A DNA stretch of 64,000 nucleotides. It comes from Zea mays. Its lineage: Eukaryota; Streptophyta; Magnoliopsida; Poales; Poaceae. The notes under the pieces were generated by a model. That model was given only the letters and a program-made list of their open reading frames with translations. It had not been told where the DNA came from and made no database searches. This document shows, one piece after another, positions 9,984 through 22,323 of the stretch. Every line of letters starts with the position of its first letter. The first letter of the stretch is position 1. Location: contig NC_050097.1 of assembly GCF_902167145.1 (NCBI RefSeq), positions 145,477,982 to 145,541,981 on the forward strand, in the 5' to 3' direction. The position numbers were made by a program, and so were the translations under genes.

Positions 9984-12900
9984 ATGGCCATCACCTTCTA
10001 CAGCAAGATCACCATGCGTCCCGGATCCGTATTCTACTTTGGGACAATCTCATCTGTAGCAGATGAAGAGGGAATTCTACACCGAATCGCAGATCCGCCG
10101 GAAAAGAAGTCTCCTCCAACGAACTCCGAAAATGCCGGAGAGGCGCAACCTCCAGCTCTTCGGAAAAAGATCGTCTCCGGAAAGTCGGGGGCCGAGGGCT
10201 CGCTGACCCGGAAGACTCCGCTTTCTACTTCCCCGACAAAAGAATGGACACGGATCGCGAGGAAGAAGGAGACCAGGGAAAAGCAAGTCGTTCTTTCCGT
10301 TCCTCCAGACTCAAAGGAGAACGGAAAGGAAGTCGCCACAACAGCAGCACCATTCTACCCTGACGTCCTCTTCATCGGGAGAGTGGAGTCGCCCACCGTC
10401 TCTGACGACGAACCGACCGCGCCCGGAGAAGAACCGCCTCAACGAGAATCCCGCCGACGGAGGAACCGGCGCAGGAACGTTCGACGACATCACGCGGCCG
10501 GAGAACGGGATCCGGAGCAGCCTGTCTCGCGAGACGAGGTCTCGGAGATAGGAGAAACTCCGGAAGAACGCGTCTTCAGAGAACGAAGGAACTCTCGACG
10601 ACGTGATCGCCGGCGGGCTCAGGAACAGGCCGAGCAAGACGCAAGGCAACGCCGGGAGAATCCATTCTTCGGGCGCAACCTGAATCCCGACTTCGCCCGA
10701 GCTATGAACACGCCGAGTGAAGTCGGAGGGGTACTGGCTCGGATAGCTGACGGACTTTCTCGAACTCCCGACGCCGAGGGCTACCGACGCCTGTTCACCC
10801 AGGCGGCCAACCATCTCCTACCGCTCGCTCACCCGCCAAACGACCTACGACACGCCATCAACAGTCGCTGAGACGCGCGAAGTTCCATCAATGCTTCGCG
10901 CGAACGGCGGCATGAGAACGAGATTCGCCGTCGGGAGGAGTACGACCGGGATCATGGCATCCCGACTCAGAGCCAGGCCACCAGGACTGAGTCGGCAACG
11001 GCCTCAACTGGCGGTACCACCCGGGGACGGTCGAGGAACTACAATCACAACTCCCCTCCCCGGGACAGACATCGTCCCCGACGACAGGAGGACACGTGCG
11101 GAGTGTCCGCTCTTACTCCGCGCGTTAGGGCCATCCAATGGCCTCCCAACTTCAAGGTATCCAATGTCGACAAATATGAACCTAAGCAGGATCCAGGGGG
11201 TTGGCTAGCCGTCTACACCACCGCTGCTCGAGCTGCCGGGGCATCTGAGGACGTTATGACCGCGTATTTCCCCATCGTCCTTGGGCAAGATGCGCTACAG
11301 TGGCTACGACATCTACCCCGACACTGCATCGACGACTGGGGAGACTTCAGTCGACGTTTCACCGCCAACTTCCAGTCCCTCTCCGACAAGCCAGCGCAAC
11401 CGTGGGACCTCAAATCCATCAAGTGCCGGGGGGATGAGACTCTCCGGTCGTACCTCAAAAGGTTCCAGACCATGAGAAATCGCATCCCCGAGGTCACGGA
11501 GGCGGCCGTGATCGAGGACTTCTACAGAGGATCCAACGACTCGGCTTTTGTCCGAGCCATACTACAGAAGGCGCCGACTACTTCCGAGGAGCTGTTCCGG
11601 GAAGCCGACCTCTACATCACCGCCGACGAGCAAGCTCAGGACCTCATCGGAGGGGCAAAGCCTGCACCGGCAGCACCACGACGCGACGCGAACCAGCCAC
11701 CCGACAAACGCTAGGAGAAGAGGCCTCGCGAAGAAGTACACGCCGCCGGACCACCTGCCTCTCGCGCCCGAGGAGGACCTCGCGGAGGCGAGCACACGCT
11801 GGACGACATCCTCGACGCCCAGTGCCCATACCACAAAGACATGCGCCACACTCTTCGCAACTGCCAGGACTTCAAGCACTCCGTTGGGCATGGCCGACCC
11901 TTCCAACCTCTACCTCCTCCTCCGCCGAGGGGAGGACCGGATGAACCACGACAACCTCATCAGCCGGAGGAGGGAGGAGGAGGAGCTTTCCCACGCGTCG
12001 ACAGGGAGGTCAACGTCATCTTCGGCGGTCATGGGTCGCAGGAGAACAAGAGACAACAAAAGCTCAATGACCGCTAGATACTGGTGGTGACCACCGGTCC
12101 TCCCGCCCCATACCGGTGGTCAGAACACCCGATCACCTTCACTCGGGAGGATCAATGGCTCAACTTCGACCATCCAGGCAAATACCCGCTCCTCGTCGAT
12201 CCGGTGATCCGAGAGAGCCGGGTGAAGAAGGTGCTAGTGGACGGGGGGAGCAGCATCAACGTCACCTTCCCCCGGACACTCCAAGGCTTGGGGGCTCACC
12301 TCAAAGAGCTCCACAAGTCGGACACTCCTTTCTTCGGCATCGTGCCGACGGAGGGGGAATACCCGCTGGGCCACATCTACATGCCAGTCACCTTCGGAAC
12401 TCCGGAGAACTACAGAACCGAGTTCCTGAGATTTGAAGTGGCAAACTTCGACTGCGGGTACAACACCATCATTGGAAGGCCGGGATTGGCCAAATTCATG
12501 GCCATTCTGCACTATACATACATGATACTGAAGATGCCAGGACCGCAAGGGATCATAACTGTGCGCGCCGACTTCCAAGGCGCCGCAGAATGTTTCCGAG
12601 TGGCCATCCAAGCAGCCCTCACCACCAAGCCGTCAACGGTCCCTTCTACACTGGCGAACTCTAAGCCTGAGGAGGACCTCGCCGTACCGACGAACGAAGC
12701 TCAGGCCGCGACCTCTATGCGGCCGACTGAAGAAACCAAGCGAATCAACCTGGGGTTCGCTGATGAGCGCAAGACAGCCATCATCAGCTCCAGCTTGGAC
12801 GACAAATAGGAAAGCGCGCTCGTCCAGTTCCTGCAAGATAACCGAGATGTATTCGCATGGCAACCTGCGGATATGCCGGGAGTTCCAAGAGAACTGGCCG

Positions 12901-15900
12901 AGCACAAGTTGAAGGTTTATCCCCAGGCGAGGCCGATCCGGCAAAAGCTACGTCGTTTCACGCCCAACAAAAGAGAGGCCATTCGCGCCGAGTTAGCTCG
13001 CTTGGTTGCGGCTGGATTTATTAGAGAAGTATTACACCCCGAGTGGTTAGCCAACCCTGTTCTTGTACTCAAAAAGAATAAAGTGGATTGGCGCATGTGC
13101 GTCGACTATACTGATCTCAACAAACACTGTCCGAAGGATCCCTTCGGGCTCCCGAGGATAGATCAGGTGGTGGACTCCACCGCCGGATGTTCTGTGCTGT
13201 CTTTTCTAGATTGCTATTCCGGGTATCATCAGATTAGTTTGGCAAAAGAAGACGAGGAAAAAACGGCGTTCATCACTCCGTTTGGTGCTTTCTGTTATAC
13301 CTCCATGCCGTTCGGCCTCAAAAACGCTGGAGCGACTTATCAGAGAGCCATTCAAACATGCCTAGCCGATCACTGGGGCAAGCGTGTGGAGGCTTACGTA
13401 GATGATGTGGTAATCAAAACAGAGGATTCGGAAAACTTCATCGAAGACTTACAGCTGGTTTTCAACAGCCTGAGAAGATATAGATGGAAGCTCAATCCCG
13501 AAAAATGTGTTTTCGGGGTACCAGCAGGAAAGTTGCTCGGGTTTATCGTCAGCCGCCGGGGAATTGAGGCTAATCCGGATAAGATTGAAGCTATCATGAA
13601 GATGGAAGCTCCTCGGTCACAAAAGAAGGTTCAGCGACTTACTGGATGTATGGCAGCTCTGAGCAGATTTATATCCAGGCTGGGAGAAAAAGGTTTGCCA
13701 TTTTACAAGCTACTCAAGAAGGTGGATAAGTTTCAATGGACTTCAGAAGCACAAGAAGCTCTAGATGCACTGAAGAAATTCTTGACAACACCACCAGTAC
13801 TGAAACCACCCCGGCGAGCTACGTCGACTCAACCGGCTGAAGATTTGCTACTGTATATCTCTTGCACGACTCACGTGGTAAGCACCGCGTTGGTAGTCGA
13901 GCGAGTAGAAGAAGGACATGCCTATCCAGTACAACATCCTGTTTACTTCATCAGTGAAGTTTTAGGCCCCTCGAAGAAAAAGTATCCTCAGGTTCAGAAG
14001 CTATTATATGCAGTACTTCTAACTGCCCGCAAGCTGCGTCACTACTTTGACGACCACAAAGTCATAGTAGTCACTGGTTTTCCAATAGGGGACATTCTTC
14101 ACAACAAGGAAGCCATTGGCCGAATAGCCAAGTGGGCTTGCGAGCTGGGATCCCACGACATCGAGTTCCGACCTCGCACCGCCATCAAAACTCAAGCACT
14201 GGTTGATTTCGTATCAGAGTGGACAGAACAACAAGTACCAGATAATCCAGAAACTGCAGAAGTATGGCGAATGTATTTTGATGGCTCGCTGAAGCTGCAG
14301 GAAGCGGGAGCAGGGATTCTCTTCACCGCACCTGGAGGCGAACACCTCAAGTACGCCCTCCAGTTGCTATTCCCGGCCTCTAACAATGCAGCCGAGTATG
14401 AAGCTTTGATACACGGATTGAACATCGCCATATCACTGGGCGTCAAGAGATTGATGGTATACGGAGATTCTCTGGTAGTCATCAGCCAGATAAACAAGGA
14501 ATGGGATTGTTCAAGCGATTCAATGGGAAAATACTGCGCTGCCGTCTGAAAGCTGGAAGATAAATTCGAGGGTCTGGAATTTCATCATATAGAAAGAGAT
14601 CGGAACACAGCAGCCGATGTACTGTCCAAGCTCGGATCCAGTCGAACTCAGGTCCCACCCGGAGTCTTCGTGCAAGAAATTCTGCAGCCGAGTATCTCAA
14701 TGGATCAAACAGAAGAGTGCAACATCATAGATCAACCCGAGTCAGACTCTGATGACTGGAGAAGGCTGATTAATAAGTATATAAAGAATGAAGAAGAACC
14801 AGACGACAAGAACTCGGCAGAGCGCATTGCCAGGCAGTCGGCTCACTATACACTAATTGGGGAGATATTGTACAGAAGGGGCGCATCAGGCATCCTCATG
14901 AAGTGCGTTCTCCCGTCCACTGGGAAGCAACTTCTGGAGGAGGTCCATGCAGGGCAATGTGGAATACATGCAGCATCTAGAACACTAGTCGGGAAGGTTT
15001 TCAGGTTAGGATTCTATTGGCCGACAGCGAAGAACGATGCAGCCGAGTTAGTTCAGAGGTGCGAAGCTTGCCAATACTTGTCAAAGCAACAGCACATGCC
15101 AGCACAGCAACTACAGACCATACCAGTGACCTGGCCTTTCGCATGCTGGGGACTAGATATGATTGGACCTTTCAAGAAAGCTCAAGGGGGATATACTCAT
15201 GTATTGGTGGCGATTGACAAATTCACTAAATGGATAGAGTTCAAGCCCATTGCTTCTTTAACCTCTGCTAAGGCCGTGGAATTCATACAAGACATAATAT
15301 TCAGATTCGGGATACCAAACAGCATCATCACTGACTTAGGATCCAACTTCACCAGTTCAGAATTCTTCGACTTCTGCGAGCAAAAGAGCATTCAGATCAA
15401 GTACGCATCTGTAGCGCATCCAAGAGCCAACGGGCAGGTTGAGCGAGCCAACGGAATGATATTGGAGGCACTCAGGAAAAAGGTCTTCGATAAAAATGAA
15501 AAATTTGCAGGAAAGTGGATAAGAGAATTGCCTTATGTTGTTTGGAGCCTAAGAACCCAACCTAGCCGAGCCCTGCATGGAAACACTCCCTTCTTCATGG
15601 TCTATGGGTCGGAGGCAGTGCTACCTGCTGATCTCAAGTTTGGGGCGCCAAGGTTGATCTTCGAAAGCATAGCAGAAGCTGAGGCCACCAGGCTGGAGGA
15701 CATTGATGTACTTGAGGAAGAACGGCTGAATGCGGTAATCCAATCAGCACGGTACCAGCAAACTCTAAGGCGCTATCACGACAAGGCTGTGCGGCAACGG
15801 TTCTTTTCAGTAGGAGACCTCGTCCTCCGCCGAATTCTAACGGGGGAGGGACGGCACAAGTTGTCACCCTTATGGGAAGGACCCTTCATGGTAGCAGAAG

Positions 15901-15995
15901 TCACTCGGCCCGGATCGTATCGTCTTACTCAGATGGATGGCACAGAAGTTGGGAACTCCTGGAACATAGAACACCTCAGAAAGTTTTATCCCTAG
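9984..15995 (+). pseudogene. gag-pol: gag-pol polyprotein of the Grande-like element, one frame with five stops
   Basis: From ATG 9984 (MAITFYSKITMRPG) to the stop at 15995 a single reading frame runs for 6 kb without a frameshift, interrupted only by TGA 10869, TAG 11712, TAG 12075, TAG 12807 and TGA 14547. Domains: Arg/Glu-rich N-terminal gag; retrotrans_gag around 11130-11600 (GGWLAVYTTAARAAG); a CPYHKDMRHTLRNC zinc-knuckle-like motif near 11823; aspartic protease VLVDGGSS near 12231; reverse transcriptase with FLDCYSGYHQ and YVDD (13394-13405); RNase H with MYFDGSL and YGDSLVV; integrase with an HHCC-like N-terminus, D in GLDMIGPF, D in ITDLGSN and E in NGQVERANG; C-terminal tail ending LRKFYP. 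All catalytic motifs look complete, but the stops should prevent full-length product unless read through. Confidence 0.92.
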
Positions 15996-16108
15996 TTGTA
16001 TTTCAAAACTGCTGGGGCGACAATGTATTCCGTAAAGTGGAAATATGTCATCAATAAAGAGAGATTTCAAAAATACTCAGTTCGTTTACTATTGACTTGC
16101 ATTCTTAC

Positions 16109-16735
16109 TTAACTCGGGGTGACCACTATGCCCTACAAACGGAGCAATCGACTTAAGTCGGCAACGACTTAAGGTGGTGCAACATGCTCACGCTTACTTA
16201 ACTCGGGTGACCACTATGCCCTACAAACGGAGCAATCGACTTAAGTCGGCAACGACTTAAGGCGGTGCAACATGCTCACGCTTGCTTAACTTGGGGTGAC
16301 CACTATGCCCAACAAACGGAGCAATCGACTTAAGTCGGCAACGACTTAAGGCGGTGCAACATGCTCACGCTTGCTTAACTCGGGGTGACCACTATGCCCT
16401 ACAAACGGAGCAATCGACTTAAGTCGGCAACGACTTAAGGCGGTGCAACATGCTCACGCTTACTTAACTCGGGGTGACCACTATGCCCTACAAACGGAGC
16501 AATCGACTTAAGTTGGCAACGACTTAAGGCGGTGCAACATGCTCACGCTTACTTAACTCGGGGTGACCACTATGCCCTACAAACGGAGCAATCGACTTAA
16601 GTCGGCAACGACATAAGGCGATGCAACATGCTCACGCTTGCTTAACTCGGGGTGACCACTATACCCTACTAACGGAGCAATCGGCTAAAGTCAGTGGCGA
16701 CTTAAGCCGGTGCAACATACTCGCGCCTATATAAT
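16109..16735 (+). repeat. tandem array, seven units of 87-88 bp
   Basis: Each unit contains CTTAACTCGGGGTGACCACT, then CAAACGGAGCAATCGACTTA, then the near-palindrome ACTTAAGTCGGCAACGACTT and GCAACATGCTCACGC. The last copy is degenerate. It starts about 110 bp after the pol stop codon. No coding capacity. Confidence 0.93.
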
Positions 16736-16926
16736 TCAGGGGATGACTTCCATATCCCGCAAACAAATTTCATAATCATCATGCGTCATTTCATTACTGC
16801 AAAATCACGAATCAATAAATTCTGATACAATAAGAGAGTAATTATGTCATTCAAATGATAAACTGATGTCCTCAAACAAATACTCGATCATGCTAACCGC
16901 GCGCTCAGAGCACGCAAAATGTTTCT

Positions 16927-19900
16927 CTATTTCCCAATGTCTTTCTCAGGAGCGACCGTCGAAGAAGGGCGACTCGAGGAATCGGGGGCAGCATTCACGT
17001 CAGCCTTTATGTCTTCAGGAACAACCACGCCGGGCCTCCTCATTAAGATTCGTCCCGCCCGAATAGCCTTGTCCATGGCTTTATCGCGCTGGGCTTTGAG
17101 AGTAGCAGCAGTTTCTTCGGCAACTTTAGCAGCCAGCCGAGCAGCCTCTAACTCCTGGGCAATGGATTTCTTGGAAGATCGGAGTTCTTTGATGGTGGCA
17201 TCCTTTGCTGATATCAATTGCTTAAGGCGGGTCACTTCGTCCGCAGATTCCTGCAGCTTACAACGCTGATTGTCCAGTTCCTCCATTGTAAAGCGGTGAC
17301 TCCTCTCCAAGATTGACAGCGAGCTGCTAGAATCACGATACAATCTGTCAAGATTGTCACGAGAAGCAGCAAGGATACGTTTTTCTTCCTGCAAACAAAA
17401 ATCAACTCCTTCAGAAACCAAGCAAGTAATAGGAACATATCAAGGCAAGGCACAGTTCTGTAAGTTACCTTTTCAGAGTCAAGCCGAGCATGAAGAGAAG
17501 AACTCAGGGCATTGGCGTCATCCAAGGCAGCGGAGACCTGATTTAGTTCAGTTTGGCTCTGAGAGTACTTCTCCTCGAAGTCAGCGCACCGTTGAACCAT
17601 TTCAGCCTGATCTCGGGAATGTTTTTCCTCAAGAATTGCAATCTGCCGAGTCATTCCTAGCAAGAGGTAATCAAACAAAACAAGGTCAGAAGGTAAAACA
17701 GTCCACAACAAAGGCGAAAAGAAGAAAAAGGGCACTAACCAGCGTTAGTTGCCTCCAACTCGGATACACGACGATGAAGTGACACTGGATTCCAACACGC
17801 AAGAGACGAAGCCATTTCTGGGACGGAAGCACCCTGCAATCTCAGCTGGCTGGCCATCCCATCCACCAAAGCCTGATGAGAAGAACAGATGAACATAATG
17901 ACAAAAGTTCATGCAACGTAAAGATCAAGCTAAAATACAGCGCAGTACCTGGAGGTTGGAAAAGAACGAAGGGATCCCCAAATCAGGAGAAATCAGCTGA
18001 TAACCAGGCGCAAGGCCACCACCCGAAGCAGCTTACAACGGACCAGTAGGAATCAGCTCAGTGCCTTCAACAGAGCCAAACGCCCGATCAGCGGGGACGC
18101 TGCCCTCTAAAGCGACTCCCTGGTCCAAAGTTTGGGCTACCACCATGCAGCCAGAGTGTGGAGGTGATCCCGCGTGAACGTCCATGGAAGTGCAGGAAAG
18201 AGACCCTGCTTGGGCACCCTCGGGGGCTGGGTCATAGTTGGCACTGCCCACTTGATCCGGATCATCCCCGGCAGCACCCTCGGGGGCTGGGCAGTGGCTT
18301 ACACTCTTCACCCGAGCTAAGTCATCCTTGGCGACATCCTCGGGGGCTGGGCATGTGTTAGCACCATTCTTGAGGTCCAGGCTCTCCGCAGTAACCACCT
18401 CTAAGGTTGACGGGCCTTCAGCCACTTCCATGGGACCAGGACAATCCAAGTCAGCATCCCGACCCTCGAGATCGCGCTCTAAGGTCGACGAGGCACGGGA
18501 TGACCTCAACCCAGCATCAGGCACGGCAGCGCAAGCCTCCGTTGCATCATCATCCACTGGCTCTGATAGCAAGTCCTCTGGGACCATATCCTCAAGAGTT
18601 TGATCAAAGTTGGCCAGGGACAGTTCTTGCAGACCAATGAGGGCAGACAAAGCAGGAGAAGGAACTCCACTACTTTCACCGCTAGCGATGAACTGCCGAC
18701 TGTTTTCCGAGTTAAAGGAGCCTCATTTTCTTCCTCCTCATCTTCCACAGTGACAACACAAGCAGCACACCCATTGGGTTCAGCAACAGACGGAGCACCC
18801 ACATTGGGATCAGTAGCAGTTTGGGTACACCCATTGGGGTCAGCGTCAGTAAGTCCAGTCGCACGCACTTCTTCAGCAGCAGGAACTGAGGTACCAGCAT
18901 CCTCATCAAAACTGGATACTCGCCGGAGGCGTCTTCTTTTCTTCTTTTGCTCATCAGCAGAAGGCTTAGGCTGATTGGTTCGGCTAGGGCGCCTCGGGCG
19001 AGTACTGACAGGTTTCTGGACATCCAAAGTTGTATCAACCTCTGGAAGGGGCACCACTGCCAACGTACCAGCAGGAGCAGCGTCGGAGGAATCCTCAGCT
19101 AGCAGATCAAGCATGGCATTTATATCCGCATCACTAGGGTTCAGGGGCACCTCAAAATGGACCTGTCGTTCGTCATCAGGAATCTCCCCAAGCGAAGCAA
19201 CCAAAGTGCTGACTTCTTCAGCAGAGGGTCGCACTCTAAGGCCCAAATTGCCATCAGTCACAGGTGGATTTGACACAAAAAGGGTGAAGGCTTTGGGAGG
19301 AGGCAGGTTCCAGGCTGAGTATGCCACTGGAGCACCAACATTTGACACCTTACCCCTGAGGATCATTTCAAGTCGGCTTACCAAGTCTACAGAAGAAATT
19401 CTCCTATTGGTAACCCGAGTTGAGTCGGCTAGCCCTCGATACAGATATGCTGGATAGGCCCTGTCTTTCAGTGGCTGAATGTTCTTGAAAACAAAGTCAG
19501 CGACCACAGCTTCAGCAGTTAGACCTCTCTCTTTCAGCAGTCCAACTTCAGTTAGCAACACATCTGCCTCAGCCACTTCCTGATCTGTGGGAGACTCGGT
19601 CCAGCTCGGAGTACGAACGTCTGGCTGTCTTCCCGACCGGGAGGGGAGAGAATTTCCATAATTATCAACTATGAACCACTCTAGACGCCACCCCTTAATA
19701 CTGTCCTTGAGGGGAATCTCAAGATACTCAGTTTTCCGCCCGCGACGCATCTCCAAACTGGCACCTCCGACCAACTGATGTTGTCCCCCAGCCATCCCAG
19801 GGCGACAATGATACAAATACTTCCATAAACCGAAATGCGGCAGCACGCCAAGAAAGGCTTCGCATAGGTGAACGAAAATGGAGATTTGCAGAATGGAATT

Positions 19901-20221
19901 AGGGTTCAAATGGGTCAAGTTAATGTGGTAGAAATCAAGGAGGCCACGGAAAAAGGGAGAGATGGGAAGGCCGAGGCCGCGGAGAAGAAAAGGAGTGTAA
20001 ACTACAGACTCGTGGGTATCCTCTGTCGGGACAGTAGTCCCATGGCAAATCCGCCAAGAACAGAGTTCCCGCGGAGGAAGAACCCCGATGGATACGAGGT
20101 GGAGAAGTTCAGCTTCGGAAATGATGGACATATGGTTACCTGCGAAAGGCAACTGGCTGTTGGGGTCGATTGGAGGGATCACCGCAGCAGACGAGCTCGC
20201 AGTTTTCCTCTTGGGCGCCAT
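16927..20221 (-). pseudogene. antisense gene (aORF1) of the Grande-like element, four exons, PF04195-like
   Basis: On the strand opposite gag-pol. ATG at 20221 (MAPKRKTASSSAAVIPP) opens a long frame resembling 'putative gypsy type transposon' (PF04195), e.g. VYTPFLLRGLGLPISPFFRG and LGVLPHFGLWKYLY. Exons I infer: 20221-17949, 17872-17740, 17656-17469 and 17388-16927. The three introns (76, 83, 80 nt) are GT-AG and join in phase (Q/A, AG/GA, K/E). The C-terminal exons encode a long heptad-rich coiled coil. Exon 1 includes a 20-residue repeat (CPAPE...) three times. Two lesions: a frameshift near 18680 and a TAA at 18035-18033, one C-to-T step from CAA. Antisense ORFs after integrase are known in Tat-lineage elements; their function is unknown. 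The reverse orientation implies its own promoter. Confidence 0.8.
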
Positions 20222-20439
20222 CTCGATTTCACCAGCGAACAGAGTAGGAGGCGAATGGCAGAGAGGATTCGGAAGCGGGAGTGCAAGAACTAGGGCACGG
20301 AAAGCAAAGGCGGCTAAAAGCGCAGCTCTTATGGGATATTCTCGAGCCAGATACCGTTTCAAAAAGTGCCCGATCATCACCCGGCGGATATTTCCAAAAC
20401 CCCAGCATGCCACGTGGTCATCCGGCAGTTATTTCCAAA

Positions 20440-20885
20440 AAAACCGATGCGCCACCTCATCACTCGGCTATCATCCTCAAAATAGCTCATGCGGCCTGCT
20501 ATCACTCGGCGTTGACTCTAAAACGCTGATTTCATATTCAGTCGCTCGGCATTACCTCTAAAATGCCGACGTCACCATCCAGTCACTCGGCGTTGACTCC
20601 AAAACGCTGTTTTCGTATTCGGTCGCTCGACATTACTTCTAAAATGCCGACATCACCCTCCAGTGACTCGGCGTTGCCTCTAAAACGCTGATCTTGTGTT
20701 CGATCGCTCGGCATTACTTCTAAAATGCCGACGTCGCTTTTCAATCACTCGGTGGTGTTTTAAAACGCTGATTTCGTATTCAGTCGCTCGGCATTACCTC
20801 TAAAAAGCCGATGCCGACCTCCAGTCACTCGGCGTTGCTTCTAAAACACCGACACCGACTACAAGATTACTCGGCAGCTACTTCT
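20440..20885. repeat. tandem array, about five units of 81 bp
   Basis: Units alternate CACTCGGCGTTGACTCTAAA-ACGCTG with GTCGCTCGGCATTACCTCTA-AAATGCCGA. The array lies just upstream of the aORF1 start on the minus strand, where its promoter would be expected. Non-coding. Confidence 0.9.
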
Positions 20886-21150
20886 GGAAGCGTCAATGTG
20901 ATGCCCAAGTCATTCATCTACTGTTTCAAAAGAATCAGTTTTATAATCAAGCAAAGCGAGTCATCAAGAAGAAGCCAACGTCATTCTTTCATTAAGGGAA
21001 GACAATAAGCTTACAAATCAACTCCTTGCGAGTTAATGCTTCCCTACTATTACTACATTACATTACTACTACTATACTACGCTATACTACTCTACATTAC
21101 TACTACATTATTCTAACTACACTATACTAATATCTAAAGACCAGTGGCGT

Positions 21151-21588
21151 TTAGCCACTGGCCTTGCTGCTGCTGCCACCGCCGCCGACCCTGGTGCTGC
21201 CCTTGCTGCTGCCGCCTCTGGTGCTGCCTTTGCTCCCGTCGCCGCCGCCGCTGCCCCTGCCGTTGCCGCTACCGTCACCGTCGCCGTCGCCACCGTCGTC
21301 GTCGTCGCCGTCATCCTCGTCCTCGCCGCCGTCCGAGTCCTCCTCATCCGAGGAGTACTCCGACTCATCCGAGCCCTCGAGCCCGGAGCGCTCGACGGCC
21401 CGGATGTACGTCCAGAATTCCGCGGCAATCCCCTGGGAGTCGTCTGAATCATCAGACGACGCCGGGGGAGAGACGGGAGCCGGAGACCCCTCAGACTCGA
21501 AGGAGAACTCCTCCTCCGAGTATTCCGAGTCGTCGAAGTCCTCCGACGGAGGAGTCGGCTCGCGCTTGCGTTTGTTACTCTTGCCCAT
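21151..21588 (-). CDS. second antisense ORF (aORF2), acidic low-complexity protein
   Basis: Encodes 145 residues from ATG 21588: a basic start (MGKSNKRKREPTPPSEDF), then Asp/Glu/Ser-rich segments (SEYSEEEFSFESEG, SDEEDSDGGEDEDDGDDDD) and a Gly/Ser tail. An upstream in-frame Met at 21663 is possible, but the ATG at 21588 has the better context and lies 82 bp after a TATA box on this strand. I recognise no domain. It may be a separate gene from aORF1, since about 0.9 kb with a tandem array separates them. The acidic bias could suit a nuclear or chromatin-associated protein, but nothing proves it. The ORF is intact, unlike aORF1. Confidence 0.6.
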   Translation of the reverse strand: MGKSNKRKREPTPPSEDFDDSEYSEEEFSFESEGSPAPVSPPASSDDSDDSQGIAAEFWTYIRAVERSGLEGSDESEYSSDEEDSDGGEDEDDGDDDDGGDGDGDGSGNGRGSGGGDGSKGSTRGGSSKGSTRVGGGGSSSKASG

Positions 21589-21669
21589 GGCGGAAGCGGA
21601 CGGGAGAGAAGAGAAGGATGCAGTAAAGAACAGCGGAGAGATGTGAAAAAACCAGAGGGGCAACAGCGT

Positions 21670-21677
21670 TATTTATA
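21670..21677 (-). promoter_or_regulatory. candidate TATA box for aORF2
   Basis: Minus-strand TATAAATA followed by a pyrimidine-rich leader of about 80 nt and the ATG at 21588. Position and sequence suit a plant core promoter. It would drive transcription against the retroelement's genomic RNA. Confidence 0.5.
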
Positions 21678-22323
21678 GAAGGGAAAGGCAACCGCTCACC
21701 TCCAACCGCGGTCACTGAACAGTCGCAAAGCATTCAATAAGCACTTCCACCCGTCTGAAGACACGTCAGGCGGCTGACGCCGTTTCATGCAACACTGCAC
21801 CCATTGGGACTCCAGTCAACAGCGCAAAGGATATGATTACACTCGCCGTCCCATCACATTACTACTCAGAAGCAGCCGGCTAAAACACTCAGCGTACCAA
21901 GCCGTCCCTTGCCCACACCCATTGGGGGGGAGACGCCCAGGAATTATCAGTATATTTTTCAAAACGGTCACATCTGTGCAGGGCACGCAGTGAATACCTC
22001 AAGACAAAAATGAGATATCAGTAAGGATCAGAGGAAAGCCAAATATAGCCAGCGAAGTACAAGATATGGCCGACAGAAGCGACGTGAAGACTAGACAGAG
22101 AACGTCCATCAAACGTCCAATCAGTCGCAGAAGCAAATAAATTGCACTACCTAGCAAGATATGGATGGATTGCAAACTTGGCTGCTAAAGACAAAATATA
22201 TGCTGACCTCTGTAGCAAAATATTGATGACATAATGCTGACCTCCAAAGCATAATGCAAATAGCTTCATGCCAATTTTTACAAACGAAAGGGATAATTTT
22301 CAGCAAAGAGGCACGAAAGGAAG

